Source: an uncultured Isosphaeraceae bacterium (GTDB lineage: Bacteria; Planctomycetota; Planctomycetia; Isosphaerales; Isosphaeraceae). From it: DNA of 64,000 nt. Position 1 is the first letter of the stretch, and every line of letters begins with the position of its first letter. The stretch covers positions 62,001 to 126,000 of the forward strand of contig CAMFLR010000002.1 in assembly GCA_945957605.1 (NCBI GenBank), in the 5' to 3' direction. This document shows positions 7,770 through 16,059 of this stretch, piece after piece. Both the position numbers and the translations under genes were made by a program. The notes beneath the pieces were generated by a model, which saw only the letters and a program-made list of their open reading frames with translations, searched no databases and had not been told where the DNA came from.

Positions 7770-9524
7770 TCAGACCTTGACGCCCTCGGGCTTGGCGGCG
7801 GCGGTCTTCTTCATCGCGTCGTTAAGACGGTCAAGCACTTCCTGGCCAGCAAGTTCGACGGCTCGAGTGTCCTCGTCCACGTAACCGAACACGCCCATTT
7901 CTTCGAGGTCAACACCTTCAACTTCGGCCCTGGTCGGCACGCGGTTGCCGATGAGCTTCTCGGTGACGAAGAAGAACAGCAAGGCGCTTGGGAAGACAAG
8001 CAGGATGTTCGTGCCCACGCCGATGAGCTGGGCAGCAAGCTGACCGACTCCGCCACCGTAGAAGAGTCCCTTTGGAGCGGCTGCCACGCCGTTGAGGCCG
8101 CCACCGTACTGGCCGTTAGCGAACAGACCGAGGCAAATGCAACCGAACGCGCCGCAGACTCCGTGAACGCTGATCGCACCAACAGGGTCGTCGACCTTGA
8201 GTGCCTTCTCGACAAACAGCACGCTCCAGATCACCAGGATGCCGGCGACACCGCCGATGACGACCGCCATGATCGGATCGACGAACGCGCATGGAGCGGT
8301 GATCGCAACAAGACCAGCGAGCAGGCCGTTGCAGGCCATTGTCGGGTCTGGCTTCTTGAACGCCATCCACATGTAGAACATCGAGGTCAAGCAACCCGCG
8401 CCACCGGCGAGCATCGTGCAGACGCAAATCGACGCGATGCGGCCGTCCGTACCCGACAGAGTGCTGCCGGCGTTGAATCCGAACCAGCCAAACGCAAGGA
8501 TCAGGGTTCCGAGAACGACCTGTGCGAGGTTGTGAGCGGGAATCGCGTTCGCCGAGCCGTCTTTGTTGAACTTGCCAATACGCGGCCCAACGATGATCGC
8601 CCCTGCGAGTGCCGTAACACCGCCTGTCATGTGCACCACACTGGAACCAGCGAAGTCGAGGTGACCGTTGCCGAGCCCGAAGATCAAGCCGAGGTCAGCA
8701 AGGAAGCCGCCGCCCCACACCAGCGAAGCGTACGCGGGGTAGAGAATCATCGAGATGAACAGGCCGTAGACGACGAAAGACGAGAACTTCCAGCGTTCGG
8801 CGAGGGCACCGGTCGGGATGGTCGCGGTGGTGTCCATAAACACCATCTGGAAAAGGAACAGCACGAGCACCGAGGCGTCGTTTGTGTCGCCGCCAAGGAA
8901 GAAACCCTTGAGACCAATCCACTCGAACGGCTTGCCGTTGATCTCGAAGAGGGTTAAGCCCTTGTTGAGGATGTTCGGACCGTCGAAGGCACCGATCGCT
9001 CCGAAGTTGCCGAACGCAAAAGCGAATCCGCAAATCCAGAAGCCGATCATGCCGAGCGCGTAGACAACGAAATTCATCGCCATGGTGTGAGCCACATTCT
9101 TGCGCCGAATGAGCCCCGTTTCGACCAGAGCGAAGCCGGCTTGCATGAACATGACGAGGAAGCCACCGATGAGCGTCCATACCATGTTAATGCCAATTTT
9201 CAGTGACTTCGTGTCCTGTGCGATGCTGCCAGGGGTGATTTTGTCACCCTCTTTCGTGAGCTGCCCCGTCGTCAACGCGCCGGTATAGGCGCCAGCCGAA
9301 TCCGGCTTGTCGGGCGTTACCGTCATGTCGGGTGCTGCGGCAGGCGCGGCTGCGGCTTCTGACTTCTTCTCTTCCGCCTTGGCGGGCTCAGCCGCAGCTT
9401 TCGCAGCGGGGGGCACGGCGTCCTGGGCTTTGGCTTCGTTCGACACCGTCGCCGAAAACGACAACAGAATCGCCAGGCAACCTACGGCGAAACAGTTCAC
9501 CCGACTCAGCATACGCACCATCAT
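7770..9524 (-). CDS. amt: Ammonium transporter with long N-terminal extension
   Basis: Amt/MEP/Rh channel conducting ammonium across the inner membrane. ATG 9524 lies 8 bases after GAGGAG. The 584-residue product is much longer than the usual 400-450. A signal peptide (AVGCLAILLSFSATVSNEAKA) is followed by an Ala/Lys/Glu-rich stretch of about 80 residues, and only then the 11-helix core begins (WTLIGGFLVMFMQAGFALVE). The paired pore histidines are visible in SSVVHMTGGV and SVHGVCGAFG, and the DTTATIPTGALAERWKF and FGWFGFNAGS motifs are intact. A C-terminal tail with GVFGYVDEDT is present. No glnK (PII) gene is adjacent, though amt and glnK are often linked in other bacteria. Confidence 0.95.
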   Translation of the reverse strand: MMVRMLSRVNCFAVGCLAILLSFSATVSNEAKAQDAVPPAAKAAAEPAKAEEKKSEAAAAPAAAPDMTVTPDKPDSAGAYTGALTTGQLTKEGDKITPGSIAQDTKSLKIGINMVWTLIGGFLVMFMQAGFALVETGLIRRKNVAHTMAMNFVVYALGMIGFWICGFAFAFGNFGAIGAFDGPNILNKGLTLFEINGKPFEWIGLKGFFLGGDTNDASVLVLFLFQMVFMDTTATIPTGALAERWKFSSFVVYGLFISMILYPAYASLVWGGGFLADLGLIFGLGNGHLDFAGSSVVHMTGGVTALAGAIIVGPRIGKFNKDGSANAIPAHNLAQVVLGTLILAFGWFGFNAGSTLSGTDGRIASICVCTMLAGGAGCLTSMFYMWMAFKKPDPTMACNGLLAGLVAITAPCAFVDPIMAVVIGGVAGILVIWSVLFVEKALKVDDPVGAISVHGVCGAFGCICLGLFANGQYGGGLNGVAAAPKGLFYGGGVGQLAAQLIGVGTNILLVFPSALLFFFVTEKLIGNRVPTRAEVEGVDLEEMGVFGYVDEDTRAVELAGQEVLDRLNDAMKKTAAAKPEGVKV

Positions 9525-10069
9525 GTGGAGCACTCCTCGGCAGGACGACTAGAGAGAGCGGACCCCGAAACACTGCGGAGCCCACCGGACACGAAACTCG
9601 GGCGTGACGAAACGTGAAATGGCTTCCGGAGATGAAGCACGGGGATGAGAATGCGAAACCCTTAGGCACGCCCATTAAGAAATTGGCATGCCAAGATCGG
9701 AATTTTTCCAACACCCGAGAGTAAAATCCCTTAACTCACCAGATCAAAAGAGTTTAGACCTATTCTCTGCAGGTCGTATCAAAGTGACGTGAATCGTGAC
9801 CATACGCTGATCTGCTTAGACAATAAGCAGATCTCGTTCGTTTTTGGGCAGACCCGCCTCAGTGATGTGGGCAAGCAGCTTTCAGTAGCGTTCCAAGACC
9901 AGGAACTACAAGTCGGTGCGATGAAAAGAAACGATCGCTTGATTGAAGCGAGCAGCAGCCAAGTCCAATGCGCATCTCAAGCTACAAACGCGAGCATACG
10001 AATAACGGTTGAGCTGGATCCGGGGTGTTCGACTAAGACGCGCCAGCCGACCAGATCCTCTCGCGACGA
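9525..10069. other. Upstream region of amt
   Basis: About 545 bases between the amt start and the end of the ion-transporter gene, both on the minus strand. It presumably holds the amt promoter. The sequence is AT-richer than its surroundings around 9640-9800. I looked for a sigma-54 -24/-12 pair and found only a poor match. Open frames here look fortuitous. Confidence 0.5.
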
Positions 10070-11437
10070 TCACTTTATGAACAACCACGACATCAAAATG
10101 AATACGGGCAGCAAGACACCAACGCTATATGCGACATAACCAAAGAAGCTCGGCATTTTCACGCCGCGAGACTCGGCAATCGATTTAACCATAAGATTTG
10201 GGCCGTTACCGACATACGTCATCGCACCCAAAAAAACTGCCCCCAGCGACATTGCCGCAAGCCGGGCGCTATCGACTGCTCCATCGGCGATCAACGGCAC
10301 CGCTGTGTTGCCCGCCTGAATTGGCATTGTCTTGGCGATTTCCAGAAAAACGAGGTACGTCGGCGCATTGTCGAGGACGCTCGAAAGACTGCCTGACGCC
10401 CAAAAGAATGAAGCGGGCGATTCGAGGCCGAGCTCCGCACCGTGGGCTTGGAGAATCTCAATCGCCGGCTGCATCGTGAGAAAAATTCCCAAGAACAGAC
10501 ATGCGACTTCGATGATCGGCCCATACGAAAATCCTGTCAGCAAACGCAGACCACGTGGGGTTGTTGCCAACGAAAGGCCAGCGAGTGACAGAAGAATTGC
10601 CTCACGGATGTAGTCACGGGGTACGATTCCGGTGCCGGGTATCGGCTGGCCCGGAACAACGAGCGCAACAGTCAGTACAACTCCCAATAGCCAAAAGAGA
10701 TTTCGCTTTCCACCAAGGCGCGGCGCCACGTACGTCGCGTCGTCGAAGGCAATTGATTCCGGCGCTTCATGCCGATATGCAAGTTTGTCCCATACGTAAT
10801 AAATGCCGAGGATCACACTCACAGTGAACAGCCAGGGGAGGACTAGCCGGAGCGTCCAGAGAAATGGCACACCCTGTAGGTAGCCCATGAACAGAGGTGG
10901 ATCACCAAGAGGCAGCAGGCAGCCACCGATGTTTGAAACCAGAAAGATGAAAAACACCATCGTGTGGCGCACATTTTTGCGTTCGCTGTTCGTTTGCAAA
11001 AGCGGGCGAACCAGGATCATCGATGCGCCAGTGGTGCCAACGAAACTGGCCACGAGAGCCCCGAGAGCGAGAAATGCAGTATTCACGGAGGGCAAGGCGC
11101 GAATGTCGCCTTCGATCCACATCCCGCCGGCAATCACATACAGGCTGAACAAGAGAACGAGAAACGGCAAATAGTCCTGCAAGATCGCATGCTCGAGTAC
11201 CGCGACCACCGTCTCCACTCCAGGCTGCGCGTCGTGATAACCCCAACCACGCAACCCGTAATGGGCGAGGACAATTCCCCCTAAGACCAAACTAACAAGA
11301 AGCTTCGAGCGATTTTTTTCCCACCAGTGCGAGGTTACTTCAATAAGGGGCAAGGCAGCTATAGCACCGAGCAGCAGAACGAATGGGATCGCCAACAACG
11401 AGTTCGGTGCCGAGCCAACGTGAGCCGATGTCGTCAT
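10070..11437 (-). CDS. CitMHS-type / sodium:proton antiporter-like transporter
   Basis: A 455-residue polytopic membrane protein with about 11-12 hydrophobic segments. It resembles the ion-transporter superfamily group often annotated as putative citrate transport or sodium:proton antiporter (PF16980-like). Characteristic features are the two inverted half-repeats, each with a discontinuous-helix motif: FVGTTGASMILVRPLLQTN followed by SNIGGCLLPLGDPPLFMGY, and SSVLDNAPTYLVFLE followed by TYVGNGPNLMVKSIAE. The GDPPLF and NGPNL elements correspond to substrate-binding loops. Substrate specificity cannot be read from sequence. It reads toward amt, but with a 545-base gap, so separate transcription is likely. 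Confidence 0.8.
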   Translation of the reverse strand: MTTSAHVGSAPNSLLAIPFVLLLGAIAALPLIEVTSHWWEKNRSKLLVSLVLGGIVLAHYGLRGWGYHDAQPGVETVVAVLEHAILQDYLPFLVLLFSLYVIAGGMWIEGDIRALPSVNTAFLALGALVASFVGTTGASMILVRPLLQTNSERKNVRHTMVFFIFLVSNIGGCLLPLGDPPLFMGYLQGVPFLWTLRLVLPWLFTVSVILGIYYVWDKLAYRHEAPESIAFDDATYVAPRLGGKRNLFWLLGVVLTVALVVPGQPIPGTGIVPRDYIREAILLSLAGLSLATTPRGLRLLTGFSYGPIIEVACLFLGIFLTMQPAIEILQAHGAELGLESPASFFWASGSLSSVLDNAPTYLVFLEIAKTMPIQAGNTAVPLIADGAVDSARLAAMSLGAVFLGAMTYVGNGPNLMVKSIAESRGVKMPSFFGYVAYSVGVLLPVFILMSWLFIK

Positions 11438-11550
11438 GCTAGGTCAGGACCGCCACAAATTTACACAAACATGATCGACCTTACCGATCTGGTAAGGCGA
11501 TTGGCAGAATATGCCGACATCCGCCTAATAATCGCGACCAAGATCAACGA

Positions 11551-11838
11551 TCAGCGGATCGTACTATGAGCCGCGTCTGACTTGACTGGAGTCGCGTCCT
11601 TGTCAGATTCCTTCAGCTCGGGCTTCTCGACATTCTTCAACTCGCCGATTGCCGAGCCGGGACCAACGACCGGCTTCTTCACACTGAGGACCGAAGGACG
11701 AGAGTCGGCACTCACAACAACGAGCGGCTCGGAGTCTTTGGGTTTGGTGTCGTCAGGCAGTCCATTCATGAACGACATAATCACAGTTAAACCCGCTACG
11801 GTTGAACAACCAACCCAAGTCAAAAGCCTGATGATCAT
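11551..11838 (-). CDS. Small exported hypothetical protein
   Basis: A 95-residue protein starting at ATG 11838 with GAGGGG about 10 bases upstream. An N-terminal hydrophobic helix (LLTWVGCSTVAGLTVIMSF) serves as signal or anchor. The rest is a Lys/Glu/Asp/Ser-rich, probably disordered tail (LKNVEKPELKESDKDATP). Nothing identifies a function. Composition and the ribosome-binding site support a real gene, but the short length keeps confidence moderate. Confidence 0.5.
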   Translation of the reverse strand: MIIRLLTWVGCSTVAGLTVIMSFMNGLPDDTKPKDSEPLVVVSADSRPSVLSVKKPVVGPGSAIGELKNVEKPELKESDKDATPVKSDAAHSTIR

Positions 11839-12180
11839 CTTGGAGAGCCCCTCGGCAGATAACAGTGATTCAGCGGGTTCCCTTTGATGCGAGGAACCTG
11901 CTGGGATGAAGCACTTGCAATCGGAATTTCAGGAACGCCCAGCGCACGGGCAAAGATGAGATTGCGCCTCGAGCCCCTCCCTTATGAAACTGTCGTGCCG
12001 ACATAGGACATTTTTTCGGTTCGTCAAATGATCTTTCGCAAATCAAACAAAACAAAAGCTTTAGGTCAAACTGTCTCTTGTGAGTTCAAAGCCAACCCAT
12101 GTCTTGGCTGCTCACATTTGCAGCAAACGCCCTTGAGTTTTGTGCAGCACCAGTCAGCAATGCTTGCAAGCTTTACGCGC
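11839..12180. other. Intergenic region, no gene seen
   Basis: A 342-base AT-richer stretch between the small exported protein and the porin terminator. It presumably holds the promoter of the former. No convincing reading frame, RNA or repeat was found. Confidence 0.45.
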
Positions 12181-12220
12181 AAAAAAACACCCGCCGGCTC
12201 CATGAGTATGGAGCCGGCGG
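12181..12220 (-). terminator. Intrinsic terminator of the porin gene
   Basis: CCGCCGGCTCCA at 12191-12202 pairs perfectly with TGGAGCCGGCGG at 12209-12220 across a six-base loop. On the minus strand it is followed within three bases by seven T's. It lies downstream of the porin stop. Confidence 0.9.
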
Positions 12221-12276
12221 CTGGGAGAGTGGCTGATCGAAGGTGATAGCTCGGGGGGCAAATCTTTGGGCTCAGA

Positions 12277-13878
12277 TCAGAACAGCAAGATGATGTCGAA
12301 CGCGAGCGTGAGCTGGCTGTTCCGCTTGCCGTCGCTGTAGAAGTTGACGAACTGCGAGTAGTCGTAGCGGGCTTCGGGGCGAATCCAGAGCCACGACTTG
12401 GGCTTGTAGATCAAGCCAAGCGTGTGCTCGTAGAAGTTACCGCCCGTCGTGCCGGTGCGAACACCCGAGCCATCGAAGAAGACTTCCGTACGATACACGC
12501 CGGTCAGCTTCTCGTTGAACTGGTAGAGGAACCAGTTACCGAACGAATACCAACCCACGTCCTGACGACGAATCTTGCCGTTCACGAAGGGCAGGTTCTT
12601 TTCCCAGCCCTGGTCGGTTTCGATGAGCTGCGTGAGCTTATCGCTCCACTTGTGGGAGATGACCGTCGTGAACAAGCTGCGCCAGTTGCCGACGTAGCCG
12701 GGGTTGAACTTGCCGGCGAACTGTGCCGGGGTGACCGGGGTACCGGTCGGCTGGATGAGCTGACCTTGGGGAATGAAGCTGGGGAACTGGTTCGGACCGC
12801 CAACGTAGGTGACGGCGATGTTCGTCTTATCTTCGTTGAAGGTGTAGTTGATACCGCCGATGTAGCCATAGGCGTACCGGGCGTCGAATTCGCGATCCCA
12901 CCCGTTGATCGCACCGTTATACACATTCAACTTGTCGGTCACGTGGAGCGTGGTGAGTGCTCCGAAGTGGGTGAACGGTTGACCGTAGTTGAACATGATC
13001 GGCACTGAGAGCAGCGGACGAGCGATGGCTGGCACCTGCTCGTAACCGGCCAGGGTGTACCAACGGCCGACCTTGACGTCGAGGCCGCCCTCGGTGAGCA
13101 CCGGGAAGTGGCCTTCGAGGTAGAACTGGGCCGGGTCATAACCCGCGAACCGGCCGGGGATGTTCATCGTGTCGAAAATACCGCGGGAGTGGTTGAACAC
13201 CCAGTCGTTACCGAACAGGTTGTCAACGCGGAACCCGAAGTTGATTTCGTCGTTCTGTTCGAGCGGGCGTTCGAAGATGAGGTAATACTGATTACCTTGC
13301 CACGAATTGGCGAGGAAGTTCGGGTTAACGCCGGCATTCTGGCCGTTCTTGGGGCGACCGTTCGTGTTGCCGGTGTAGCTGTTCTGGATCCAGCCATAGA
13401 CCTTGAGCTTGGAGTCTTCCATGCCCAGGAACTTGGTCAGAAGACCCGGCTCAGCGGCGGGCGCGGCCGCTTCCTCTTCCTTCGCTTCTTCACCGGTGGG
13501 CTCGCCACCACCTGCCGCACTACCCGCACGGGGAATGCTCAGGTCGGTCGCGTTCTCTTCACCGCGAATCGGCATGTTATCGCCAACCGGCACAGGCAGC
13601 GAGGGAGCCGCAGGCGCGGTGGGTACGGTGGGAACAGGCGCGGTGGGTACGGTGGGAACGGGCGCCGTCGGGACCGAGGGAGCAGCCGGCACGGGCGCGC
13701 TCGGTGCAGGCGGGACCGGCGGAGTCGGCACAGGAACCTGTACCTGACGCAGCGCGGGGTCGCGCGGCGGTGCAAATCCGCGGGAGTAGCTTTGCGCCTG
13801 AGCTTGGGCGCAGAGAACGACAGCCGCGAGGGCCGCCATCGTCTTAAAGGCCCATCCTGGGCCGCTGGTACGCTTCAT
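12277..13878 (-). CDS. BBP2-type outer-membrane beta-barrel porin
   Basis: Predicted outer-membrane barrel of the OmpL-like BBP2 family (PF07642 type), abundant in planctomycetes. ATG 13878 follows GGAGG by 9 bases and begins a signal peptide (FKTMAALAAVVLCAQAQA). The 533-residue product next has a Pro/Ala/Val-rich linker (about residues 40-95), a short acidic stretch, then the barrel from KVYGWIQNSYTGN onward. Family landmarks are QYYLIFERPLEQNDEINFGF, FYLEGHFPVL, VKVGRWYTLAGYEQVPA and LTTLHVTDKLNVYNG. The final strand ends in a hydrophobic-aromatic pattern (LTLAFDIILLF), as expected for BAM insertion. It is probably a general or specific diffusion channel; the substrate is unknown. Confidence 0.85.
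   Translation of the reverse strand: MKRTSGPGWAFKTMAALAAVVLCAQAQAQSYSRGFAPPRDPALRQVQVPVPTPPVPPAPSAPVPAAPSVPTAPVPTVPTAPVPTVPTAPAAPSLPVPVGDNMPIRGEENATDLSIPRAGSAAGGGEPTGEEAKEEEAAAPAAEPGLLTKFLGMEDSKLKVYGWIQNSYTGNTNGRPKNGQNAGVNPNFLANSWQGNQYYLIFERPLEQNDEINFGFRVDNLFGNDWVFNHSRGIFDTMNIPGRFAGYDPAQFYLEGHFPVLTEGGLDVKVGRWYTLAGYEQVPAIARPLLSVPIMFNYGQPFTHFGALTTLHVTDKLNVYNGAINGWDREFDARYAYGYIGGINYTFNEDKTNIAVTYVGGPNQFPSFIPQGQLIQPTGTPVTPAQFAGKFNPGYVGNWRSLFTTVISHKWSDKLTQLIETDQGWEKNLPFVNGKIRRQDVGWYSFGNWFLYQFNEKLTGVYRTEVFFDGSGVRTGTTGGNFYEHTLGLIYKPKSWLWIRPEARYDYSQFVNFYSDGKRNSQLTLAFDIILLF
13613..13660. repeat. Two tandem 24-base repeats in the porin linker
   Basis: Two adjacent 24-base units differ at only the last base and encode APVPTVPT twice within the Pro-rich linker. 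Such near-identical codon use suggests recent slippage and length variation of the periplasmic linker among relatives. Confidence 0.8.
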
Positions 13879-14136
13879 CCTGAAAATCCTCCGTTCCAAT
13901 CCTTCGGAACTCATCCACTCTGCCAGGTGGATTCACTCACATAGATGCGATCCCCACCACCGTGCGAACTTCGTATTGACATAGTTCAGCAACGATTAGG
14001 GAGTCGCAGGTTATATCGGATCTGCCTTCCCTGAACCTGAAACGGGAACGGACGATTTCTCCATTCGCAACGGAAATGAGACAAAGTCCGACTAATTCCA
14101 AATTGACTCATTTAACAATTGGGAAGATAGGCGCAT

Positions 14137-14365
14137 AAAAAAAGCCGATCGGCCAGGTTCCGCCAGTGCCAACCACCTCTCCCATGGCCGCACTGGTTTA
14201 TCTGACCGACCGACTCTGCTCAGGTCGCTCTGCCAATCCCTGTTCAGGATCAGCCGAGCGCCATGTAAGAAGGGCGAGCGGGGGGGTCGTGCGAGGCAAC
14301 CCGCTCGCCCTGTGGCGGTTGGACGGCTGGTTGCCCAGACGACCGTCGCCAGTGGGGTGGCTCCT
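14137..14365 (-). ncRNA. Candidate structured RNA upstream of the porin gene
   Basis: Read on the minus strand, this segment has a -10-like TACATT near 14370. It then has a hairpin whose GACGG/CCGTC stem encloses TGG-GCAA-CCA with a GNRA tetraloop (14322-14346). A perfect 11-pair hairpin GGGCGAGCGGG/CCCGCTCGCCC (14272-14310) and a CCAGTGC/GCACTGG stem (14163-14196) follow. The segment ends in seven T's (14137-14143). CACTGGCG occurs twice, so two segments could compete for the same CCAGTG partner. It may be a small RNA or a switch-like leader of the porin 260 bases downstream. No known RNA family was recognised. Confidence 0.45.
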
Positions 14366-14370
14366 AACAA

Positions 14371-14702
14371 TGTATGATTAAGGATCGCCGCTCGACCAAA
14401 CTCGCCTCTTCGCGACGTCCTTCACTCACCTCTTTGCTTACTCTCGTGTCTTTTGTCGTTCACGCCAGTACCTAGATGCAAGGGCCATGCCAGTTCCAAA
14501 AAACGATTCGAGAACAGACGAACGATTCACCCCCAAATCCTTTGGAGATAACTCTTTACTTTCTTGCTCTAACCGTGGAAAATCTGAAAACCAACGCGGA
14601 CTTCACCAATTCGACCGGCTCCCCAAACCCCGGTCTTGTTGAATCGCACGGCAATCTCGCCTAGTTCTTATGCAGACGAGTTTTCTTCGAGAGGGAAGCC
14701 TG
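14371..14702. other. Intergenic region upstream of the 14703 gene
   Basis: About 330 bases with no credible protein. It is pyrimidine-rich around 14400-14460 and AT-richer thereafter. It presumably contains divergent promoters for the RNA candidate and for the downstream plus-strand gene. Confidence 0.4.
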
Positions 14703-15920
14703 ATGGCGAGGGTGCAGGGTAGTGTCGATGAGGCGCTGGAACGGGCCTGTGCGCGATGGGAAGAGTCGGCCGATTTTTCTGGATTGAAGCGCTGGCTCGA
14801 CCGCGAGCTAACCTCCGAGGGTTGTCCCAAGTCATTGCCGACAACCCTTTGGCTGCCGCATCTCAAGCGAATCCATCGCGCACGCGCACAACGTTCAGAC
14901 GGCTGGCCCAGGATCGAAGCGGCAAAGGTCTCTGGCTGGCTCTGGCGCGTTCTGCACTTCACCCGTCCCGATGGCGCGCCCGTGTTCGGTTCCGTCGAAA
15001 AATCCGCCGCAAACCTCACGACGCTAAAAGCCCTCGCTGCCGAATCGCTCGATCCCGGTCTTTCGAAGGTTGTTGGCGGCTGGAGCCCGAGCGGCAAAGC
15101 AGCCCGAGGAGCCCTCCCCTCGCCGCGACGATCGGAGTCGGGTCAGGTCCTGGCATCGCTCCGTAACGACTGGACCAACGAATCGTCGTGGTGTGCCGTC
15201 GACGCCAGGTTGAAATCCGAGGCCGACGCCATCGAAGTTGCGAGCCTCGGCAAACCGTGGATCTCGGGCGCGTGGCTCACTCCGCCACGTGCGAAGGCAG
15301 CCAAACCGAGCTGCTGGTTCTCGAATTCGCAGGTCGATTGCATTGAATGGACATTCAAGTCGGGCGACACGCGCATCACGCGCACCGTTGTGAATCTGCG
15401 ATTCATGGATGTCGCGATCGTCGCGCAACAAGAAGAGGGACCGGCGACCGCTAGCGGGCTTCATCTCCCCATCGCCCCGGGCATGGCGGCAGCGATGACC
15501 GACGGCCAGCGTTCGGTCACGCTCGGGTCGCCACGAAAAAAGGCGACCGTCATTCCTTTTGGCCTCCCCGCTCTCCCTTATGAGAGTGATAAGGGAAAGC
15601 TCGTACTGGATGACGACAGCATCCAGATCTCAAACGGCTCCGCCGGCCGCCGGCGCTGGTTGCCCAGCCTCATCGCCTGGGGCAAGGCGCCGACTCAGTG
15701 GCGGGTGCTGACAGTCACCGAGAACATGAAAAAGTGCGATGCTTCAGTCGCATTCGGGGCGCGAGTTGCATGGGGTCCGGGCCGCGATGGGTTGCTGATC
15801 TACCGTAGCCTGGCAAAGCCGGGGCTACGTGCCGTTCTCGGTTACCAGACCCGCGCAAGATTCGCAATCGGTCGATTCACGCACGAAGGAAAAGTCGTGC
15901 CATTGCTCACGCTCGACTGA
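14703..15920 (+). CDS. Hypothetical protein, 405 residues
   Basis: ATG 14703 lies just after GAGAGGGAAG; an ATG at 14670 would add 11 residues. The product has no signal peptide or transmembrane helix. The N-terminal third is helical and Arg-rich (DEALERACARWEESADF, WLPHLKRIHRARAQRSDGW). The C-terminal two thirds look beta-rich, resembling a heparinase-C or beta-sandwich layout (CIEWTFKSGDTRITRTVVN, VLTVTENMKKCDASVAFGAR, LLIYRSLAKPGLRAVLGYQ). I cannot assign a family. The next gene starts 139 bases downstream, past a GCGCCCG/CGGGCGC hairpin at 15953-15983. Confidence 0.7.
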   Translation: MARVQGSVDEALERACARWEESADFSGLKRWLDRELTSEGCPKSLPTTLWLPHLKRIHRARAQRSDGWPRIEAAKVSGWLWRVLHFTRPDGAPVFGSVEKSAANLTTLKALAAESLDPGLSKVVGGWSPSGKAARGALPSPRRSESGQVLASLRNDWTNESSWCAVDARLKSEADAIEVASLGKPWISGAWLTPPRAKAAKPSCWFSNSQVDCIEWTFKSGDTRITRTVVNLRFMDVAIVAQQEEGPATASGLHLPIAPGMAAAMTDGQRSVTLGSPRKKATVIPFGLPALPYESDKGKLVLDDDSIQISNGSAGRRRWLPSLIAWGKAPTQWRVLTVTENMKKCDASVAFGARVAWGPGRDGLLIYRSLAKPGLRAVLGYQTRARFAIGRFTHEGKVVPLLTLD

Positions 15921-16059
15921 ACTCAGCCTGAAATCGCGCGAATCGATTCACGGCGCCCGCCTCGCAACGTCGATTTCGGGCGCATGGGCCATCATGGACT
16001 GATGGCTGGCCGCCGGCGTTCGAACCGCTCGCGGCGTTCGATCGGAAGGGAGTAGCGCG

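Noticed and set aside
9670-9710. Possible sigma-54 promoter upstream of amt (TTGGCATGCC-type)
   Set aside because: The -24 GG is present but there is no GC at the -12 position with the right spacing.
9789-10139. Open frame of 116 codons upstream of amt
   Set aside because: It overlaps the well-supported transporter gene end, has no start signal and no protein-like pattern.
11471-11569. Short frame with an amphipathic look between the transporter and small exported gene
   Set aside because: Only 32 codons, no ribosome-binding site, and it overlaps the end of another gene's coding strand.
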